In this document: positions 59,625-64,000 of the stretch, piece after piece
Layout of the letters: the number at the start of each line of letters is the position of its first letter
Numbering within the stretch: the stretch's first letter is position 1
From: Hasllibacter sp963833115
Lineage (GTDB): Bacteria; Pseudomonadota; Alphaproteobacteria; Rhodobacterales; Rhodobacteraceae
DNA: 64,000 nucleotides
Assembly: GCA_963833115.1 (NCBI GenBank)
Contig: CAWHWS010000002.1
Location: 2,046,001-2,110,000, forward strand
Reading direction: 5' to 3'
The notes under the pieces: generated by a model
Databases searched by the model: none
Told to the model about the DNA's origin: nothing
What the model saw: only the letters and a program-made list of their open reading frames with translations
Translations under genes and position numbers: made by a program

Positions 59625-60671
59625 ATGTCCCTCACCCGCACGACTGCCATGGCCTGCGCCCTGGGCGCGCTCGCCGCCACCGGCGCCGCCGCCCGCGACC
59701 AGGTCCAGGTGGCCGGGTCCTCCACGGTCCTGCCCTATGCCACGATCGTCGCCGAGGCGTTCGGCGAGAACACCGACTTCCCGACGCCGGTCGTCGAATC
59801 GGGCGGCTCCTCCGCCGGCCTCAAGCGCTTCTGCGAGGGCGTGGGCGAGACCACGATCGACATCGCGAACGCCAGCCGCGCGATCCGTCCGGCCGAGGTC
59901 GAGGCCTGCGTCGCCGCCGGCGTGGACGACATCATTGAGGTGCGCATCGGCTATGACGGGATCGTCTTCGCCAGCCAGCAGGGCGGGCCGGCCTTCACCG
60001 AGTTCACCCCGACGCAATGGTACCAGGCGCTCGCGGCCGAGATCCCGGGCGAGGACGGCGCCATGATGGCGAACCCGAACGCCAACTGGTCCGAGGTCGA
60101 CGGCGCGCTGCCCGACGCCGAGATCATCGCCTTCATCCCCGGCACCAAGCACGGCACGCGCGAGGTCTTCGAGGAGAAGGTCCTCCTCCAGGGCTGCGAG
60201 GATTCGGGCGCGATGGAGCGCATGATGTCCGCCGGCATGGACGAGGACGCGGCCGAGGAGGCCTGCATGGCGGTGCGCACGGACGGCGCGTCCGTGGACA
60301 TCGACGGCGACTACACCGAGACCCTGAGCCGGATCGATTCGAACGCGAACGGCGTGGGCGTGTTCGGCCTCGCGTTCTACGAGAACAACCAGGACAAGCT
60401 GAAGGTCGCGACGATGAACGGCGTGGCGCCGTCCACCGAGACGATCTCCACCGGGGAGTACCCGGTGTCCCGGCCGCTCTACTTCTACATCAAGGGCGCG
60501 CATATCGGCGTGATCCCGGGCCTCAAGGAGTACGCGGAGTTCTTCATGGCCGAGGAGGTCGCGGGGCCCAACGGGCCGCTGGCGAACTACGGCCTGGTCT
60601 CCGACCCGGAGCTGGGCGCCGTCCAGCAGACGATCGCGGACGAGGTGAACATGGTCGGCGAGGCGTCCTGA
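59625..60671 (+). CDS. pstS: Phosphate ABC transporter, phosphate-binding protein PstS
   Basis: 348 residues. A signal peptide (SLTRTTAMACALGALAATGAAA) precedes a type-II binding fold: VQVAGSSTVLPYATIVAEAF, ESGGSSAGLKRFCEG and IDIANASRAIRPAE provide phosphate-contacting Ser/Arg residues. Four cysteines (CEGV, EACV, LQGCED, EEACMA) may form two disulfides. A PHO box lies upstream and a strong hairpin directly follows the gene. Confidence 0.95.
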   Translation: MSLTRTTAMACALGALAATGAAARDQVQVAGSSTVLPYATIVAEAFGENTDFPTPVVESGGSSAGLKRFCEGVGETTIDIANASRAIRPAEVEACVAAGVDDIIEVRIGYDGIVFASQQGGPAFTEFTPTQWYQALAAEIPGEDGAMMANPNANWSEVDGALPDAEIIAFIPGTKHGTREVFEEKVLLQGCEDSGAMERMMSAGMDEDAAEEACMAVRTDGASVDIDGDYTETLSRIDSNANGVGVFGLAFYENNQDKLKVATMNGVAPSTETISTGEYPVSRPLYFYIKGAHIGVIPGLKEYAEFFMAEEVAGPNGPLANYGLVSDPELGAVQQTIADEVNMVGEAS

Positions 60672-60687
60672 TCGGCCTTTGAACCCG

Positions 60688-60717
60688 GGCCGGGGCGCGC
60701 TCATGCGCGCCCCGGCC
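60688..60717 (+). terminator. Perfect 13-bp GC hairpin between pstS and pstC
   Basis: GGCCGGGGCGCGC (60688-60700) and GCGCGCCCCGGCC (60705-60717) are exact inverted repeats around a TCAT loop, 16 bases after the pstS stop. No T-tract follows. It probably protects or attenuates the transcript so that PstS exceeds the permease. Confidence 0.6.
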
Positions 60718-60744
60718 GACGCTATTGGAATGGGACGTCCTCGA

Positions 60745-62199
60745 ATGCCGATCGTGTGGATCATCGCCCTGATCGCCGCCCTCTGCGCGGCGGGGCTCGT
60801 GCTCGGCCGGTCGCGGGCGATGGCCTCCGCCGGGGGCGATTCGCGCGCGCTGCACTCGCTGCCGCGGTTCTACGGGCTGAACGTCGCGATGATGGCGGCG
60901 GTGCCGGCGCTCCTGGTGATGGTGGTCTGGTCGGTGGTCCAGCCGATCGTGGTCGAGGCGCGGGTGTCGGGGATGATCGACGGCGCGCGCTACGAAGGCA
61001 CCGGCGACCTCAGCCTGCTGATGTCGGACGTGCGGCGCACCGCGGACGGGATCGGCCTCGCGGTGCGGGCCGGCGCCCTGACCCCGCAGGAGGCGCGGGG
61101 CGCCCCGGCGGAGGCGGTGGTGGACGCGCTGCGCGGCGCGGGCGTGATCGTGGGCTCGGAAGTTGATGCCGGGATCGTGGAGGCGGCGCGGGCGCTGCGC
61201 CGGGCCGACGGCGCCGCGCGCACGGCGATGACGGCGCTGGTTCTGTCGGTGGCGGTCGGCGGCTTCGCGTGGGCGTGGTCGCGCACGAACGCCGCCTTCA
61301 GGGCGCGCAACGCGGTCGAGCGGGGGATCATGGCGGTCCTGATCGTGGCGAGCTCGATCGCGATCCTGACGACGGCGGGGATCGTGCTGTCGATGCTGTT
61401 CGAGAGCATCAACTTCTTCCGCCAGTATCCCGCCTCGGAGTTCTTCTTCGGGACGAACTGGTCGCCCAACTTCCGCGGCAACTCGGATCTGGGGATCCTG
61501 CCGCTCCTGTGGGGGACGCTCTACATCTCGTTCATCGCGCTCCTGGTGGCGGTGCCGATCGGCCTCCTGGCGGCGATCTACATGTCGGAGTACGCAAGCC
61601 CGAGGGTGCGCTCGGTGGCCAAGCCGCTGCTGGAGATCCTCGCCGGCATCCCGACCATCGTCTACGGGCTCTTCGCGCTGGTGACGGTGGGGCCGTTCCT
61701 GCGGGACTATTTCGCGCAGCCGATGGGCCTGGGCAACTCGGCCTCCTCGGTGATGACGGCGGGTCTGGTGATGGGGATCATGCTGATCCCGTTCGTGTCC
61801 TCGCTGTCGGACGACGTGATCAACGCGGTGCCGCAGGCGATGCGCGACGGCTCGTTCGGCCTCGGCGCGACGCGCTCGGAGACGATCCGGCAGGTGGTGA
61901 TCCCCGCGGCCCTGCCGGGCATCGTGGGCTCGATCCTGCTGGCCGCGTCCCGCGCGATCGGCGAGACGATGATCGTGGTCCTGGGCGCGGGGGCGGCGGC
62001 GCGGCTCGACCTCAACCCGTTCGAGGCGATGACGACGGTGACGGTCAAGATCGTGAGCCAGCTCACGGGGGACACGGATTTCGCGAGCCCGGAGACGCTG
62101 GTCGCCTTCGCGCTGGGGCTGACGCTCTTCGTGATGACGCTGTGCCTGAACGTCTTCGCGCTGTGGATCGTGCGGCGGTATCGGGAGCAGTACGAATGA
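60745..62199 (+). CDS. pstC: Phosphate ABC transporter permease PstC
   Basis: 484 residues from ATG 60745; ATG 60730 is an alternative. An alphaproteobacterial-type N-terminal extension of about 200 residues has two membrane helices and a soluble domain. The BPD_transp_1 core follows with FGTNWSPNFRGNSDLGILPL, EILAGIPTIVYGLFALV, and ALPGIVGSILLAASRAIGET, typical of PstC. It moves phosphate across the inner membrane with PstA. The stop overlaps the pstA ATG (ATGA). Confidence 0.94.
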   Translation: MPIVWIIALIAALCAAGLVLGRSRAMASAGGDSRALHSLPRFYGLNVAMMAAVPALLVMVVWSVVQPIVVEARVSGMIDGARYEGTGDLSLLMSDVRRTADGIGLAVRAGALTPQEARGAPAEAVVDALRGAGVIVGSEVDAGIVEAARALRRADGAARTAMTALVLSVAVGGFAWAWSRTNAAFRARNAVERGIMAVLIVASSIAILTTAGIVLSMLFESINFFRQYPASEFFFGTNWSPNFRGNSDLGILPLLWGTLYISFIALLVAVPIGLLAAIYMSEYASPRVRSVAKPLLEILAGIPTIVYGLFALVTVGPFLRDYFAQPMGLGNSASSVMTAGLVMGIMLIPFVSSLSDDVINAVPQAMRDGSFGLGATRSETIRQVVIPAALPGIVGSILLAASRAIGETMIVVLGAGAAARLDLNPFEAMTTVTVKIVSQLTGDTDFASPETLVAFALGLTLFVMTLCLNVFALWIVRRYREQYE

Positions 62200-63533
62200 C
62201 GGATTTTCCCGCGGCCGGGCAGGCGGACCCCCTGCCGGCGCGCAAGTCGCTGCTGGTCGAGGACGCGCGCATGAAGAAGCGCAACGCGGCCGAGAAGCGC
62301 TTCGAGATATACGGGATGGTGGCCATCGGGCTCGGGGTCGCGGCGCTCGCGATCTTGCTGGCCTCGATCCTCGGCAACGGGCTCTCGAGCTTCCGGCAGA
62401 CGTTCGTCGCGTTCCCCGTCGCCCTCGAGGCGGAACCGATCGCGGCGGCCGAGGCGTCGTTGGTGAAGACGGCCCGCTACCGCGAGATCCTGGCCGCGGC
62501 CCTGATCGCGGAGGTCGGGGAGGGCGGGGCGGTGCCCGAGGCCATGGATCCCGGCGACATCGCGGCGATCCTGTCGGGGGACGCGGCGAGCACGTTCCGC
62601 GATTTCCTGAACGCGAACCCGGAGGTGATCGGGACCACGCAGGAGTTCGAGTTCCTGGCGAACGGGCGGATCGACGGCTATTTCAAGGGCCGGGTGACGG
62701 CGCAGAGCGCGGTCCTGGACGGCAACGTGACGCCAGACCAGCTCCTGCTGGCGCAGGCGCTCACCGAGGCGGGGTCGATGGAGACGCGCTTCAACTGGGG
62801 CTTCTTCACCCAGGCGGACGCGTCCGATCAGCGGCCGGAGGCGGCGGGCCTCGGGGTCGCGATCCTGGGCTCGCTCTACATGATGCTCGTCGTGCTGTGC
62901 CTCGCGCTGCCCATCGGGGTCGCGACGAGCATCTACCTCGAGGAGTTCGCGCCGCGGAACCGCTGGACCGACGTGATCGAGGTGAACATCTCCAACCTCG
63001 CGGCGGTGCCGTCCATCGTGTTCGGCATCCTGGGCCTCGCGATCTTCATCAACTTCGCGGGGCTGCCGCAATCGGCGCCGATCGTGGGCGGGCTGGTGCT
63101 CACGCTGATGACGCTGCCGACGATCATCATCGCGACGCGCTCCGCGCTGAAGGCGGTGCCGCCGTCGATCCGTGACGCGGCGCTGGGGGTGGGGGCGTCC
63201 AAGCTGCAATCGGTGTTCCACCACGTGCTGCCGCTGGCGGCGCCCGGCATCCTCACGGGCACGATCATCGGGCTCGCGCAGGCGCTGGGAGAGACGGCGC
63301 CGCTCCTCCTCATCGGGATGGTGGCGTTCGTGGCGGAGTATCCGGACGCGCCGCCCGAGGGGCTGTTCGACCCGGCGAGCGCGCTGCCGGTGCAGATCTA
63401 CAATTGGACGCAGCGGAGCGATCCGGCCTTCGTGGAGCGGGCCTCCGGGGCCATCATCGTCCTGCTGGGGTTCCTCCTCATCATGAACGCGGTCGCGATC
63501 CTCTTGCGCCGCCGGTTCGAGCGCCGTTGGTAG
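62196..63533 (+). CDS. pstA: Phosphate ABC transporter permease PstA
   Basis: 445 residues, longer than E. coli PstA (296) because of a DUF3333-type N-terminal extension: one membrane helix (MVAIGLGVAALAILLASILG) and a periplasmic domain to about residue 220. The permease core has SIYLEEFAPRNRWTDVIEVN, NLAAVPSIVFGILGLAIF and AAPGILTGTIIGLAQALGET. pstB begins 10 bases later. Confidence 0.95.
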   Translation: MTDFPAAGQADPLPARKSLLVEDARMKKRNAAEKRFEIYGMVAIGLGVAALAILLASILGNGLSSFRQTFVAFPVALEAEPIAAAEASLVKTARYREILAAALIAEVGEGGAVPEAMDPGDIAAILSGDAASTFRDFLNANPEVIGTTQEFEFLANGRIDGYFKGRVTAQSAVLDGNVTPDQLLLAQALTEAGSMETRFNWGFFTQADASDQRPEAAGLGVAILGSLYMMLVVLCLALPIGVATSIYLEEFAPRNRWTDVIEVNISNLAAVPSIVFGILGLAIFINFAGLPQSAPIVGGLVLTLMTLPTIIIATRSALKAVPPSIRDAALGVGASKLQSVFHHVLPLAAPGILTGTIIGLAQALGETAPLLLIGMVAFVAEYPDAPPEGLFDPASALPVQIYNWTQRSDPAFVERASGAIIVLLGFLLIMNAVAILLRRRFERRW

Positions 63534-63543
63534 GGACGACATC

Positions 63544-64000
63544 ATGAACGACATGCGATTGACGGAGCGCGCGGTGGATCTCAAGGACACGAAGATCTCC
63601 GCCCGAGGGGTGCAGGTCTGGTACGGGGACACGCACGCCATCAAGGACGTGGACGTGGACATCGCCGACCGCACGGTGACGGCGTTCATCGGCCCGTCCG
63701 GCTGCGGCAAGTCGACCTTCCTGCGATGCCTCAACCGGATGAACGACACGATCGACGTGTGCCGCGTGGAGGGCGACATCTCGATCGACGGGGAGGACAT
63801 CTACGACCGGCGGGTCGATCCGGTGCAGCTCCGCGCCAAGGTCGGGATGGTGTTCCAGAAGCCCAACCCGTTCCCGAAGTCGATCTACGACAACGTGGCC
63901 TACGGGCCCCGGATCCACGGGCTCGCGCGCAACAAGGCCGAGCTCGACGAGATCGTCGAGCAGTCGCTGCGCCGCGCGGCGCTCTGGAACGAGGCCAAGG
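63544..64000 (+). CDS. pstB: Phosphate ABC transporter ATPase PstB, N-terminal part
   Basis: The first 152 codons are present; the gene continues beyond the window. Walker A is FIGPSGCGKSTFLRCLNRMN, the PstB-specific form, and the Q-loop is VGMVFQKPNPFPKSIYDNV. The region KDVDVDIADRTVTAFIG matches the family start. phoU and phoB would be expected next but are outside the window. Confidence 0.95.
   Translation, partial: MNDMRLTERAVDLKDTKISARGVQVWYGDTHAIKDVDVDIADRTVTAFIGPSGCGKSTFLRCLNRMNDTIDVCRVEGDISIDGEDIYDRRVDPVQLRAKVGMVFQKPNPFPKSIYDNVAYGPRIHGLARNKAELDEIVEQSLRRAALWNEAK

Noticed and set aside
1..64000. CRISPR arrays, insertion sequences, prophage or integrative element boundaries
   Set aside because: No spaced direct-repeat array, transposase, integrase or phage gene is seen, and gene content is core-chromosomal. 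The only dispersed repeat is the 11-bp array described above.

Overview
The window reads as chromosomal DNA of a very GC-rich alphaproteobacterium, most likely a member of the Rhodobacterales/Rhodobacteraceae. The evidence is the adjacent SciP (DUF1153) and CtrA cell-cycle regulators, the pyrH-frr-uppS-cdsA-dxr-rseP-bamA-skp-fabZ-lpxA-lpxI-lpxB block with LpxI in place of LpxH, a soluble PhoR in front of pstSCAB, a LexA box of the alphaproteobacterial GTTC-N7-GTTC type, GlxA-type AraC regulators, and frequent GTG starts with 4-bp gene overlaps. I see no insertion sequence, prophage, CRISPR array or rRNA. One tRNA gene, tRNA-Leu(CAA), is present.

Layout. 1-4710: a divergent pair of cell-wall genes (partial DUF882 protein and an L,D-transpeptidase), then lpxD, an acyl carrier protein and a ketoacyl-ACP synthase packed tightly together. 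4804-11137: a peptide-type ABC importer on the minus strand (binding protein, two permeases, one polypeptide with two ATPase domains). 11295-12228: miaA, broken by a frameshift. 12335-24260: the long plus-strand essential block for nucleotide supply, ribosome recycling, isoprenoid and phospholipid synthesis, outer-membrane assembly and lipid A. 24257-26629: mnmA, then sciP and ctrA. 26630-27523: about 0.9 kb with no convincing gene. 27524-32219: ligA, recG and a self-contained small SOS unit. 32218-39804: mostly minus-strand housekeeping genes (Fe-S scaffold, gluQ, methyltransferase, trmFO, gyrA, dsbB, a DedA-like protein) with hisI on the plus strand. 39883-46556: a metallopeptidase, an MmgE/PrpD protein, tRNA-Leu, a MobA-like nucleotidyltransferase, a dimethylglycine-dehydrogenase-like flavoprotein and a DUF2254 membrane protein. 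46553-51737: a branched-chain-amino-acid-type ABC importer, followed by a GlxA-type regulator. 53072-58327: aroG class II, a PAS-type protein, gmk, a gamma-carbonic-anhydrase-like protein, a PLP trans-sulfuration enzyme and a small conserved protein. 58473-64000: phoR-pstS-pstC-pstA-pstB (cut by the window edge), with PHO boxes.

The most interesting signals lie outside the ordinary gene calls. They are: (i) a 39-residue putative membrane peptide with its own LexA box and its own terminator; (ii) an 11-bp-periodic tandem repeat, two copies 43 kb apart, each directly in front of an ATPase gene of a different ABC operon and sharing 29 identical bases; (iii) one uninterrupted reading frame through cdsA and dxr, next to a uppS frame without a stop and a frameshifted miaA; (iv) a PHO box pointing at an uncharacterised small protein divergent from phoR; (v) a perfect 18-bp palindrome inside the liv-type operon. 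The three binding-protein genes are each followed by strong GC hairpins without a T-tract.
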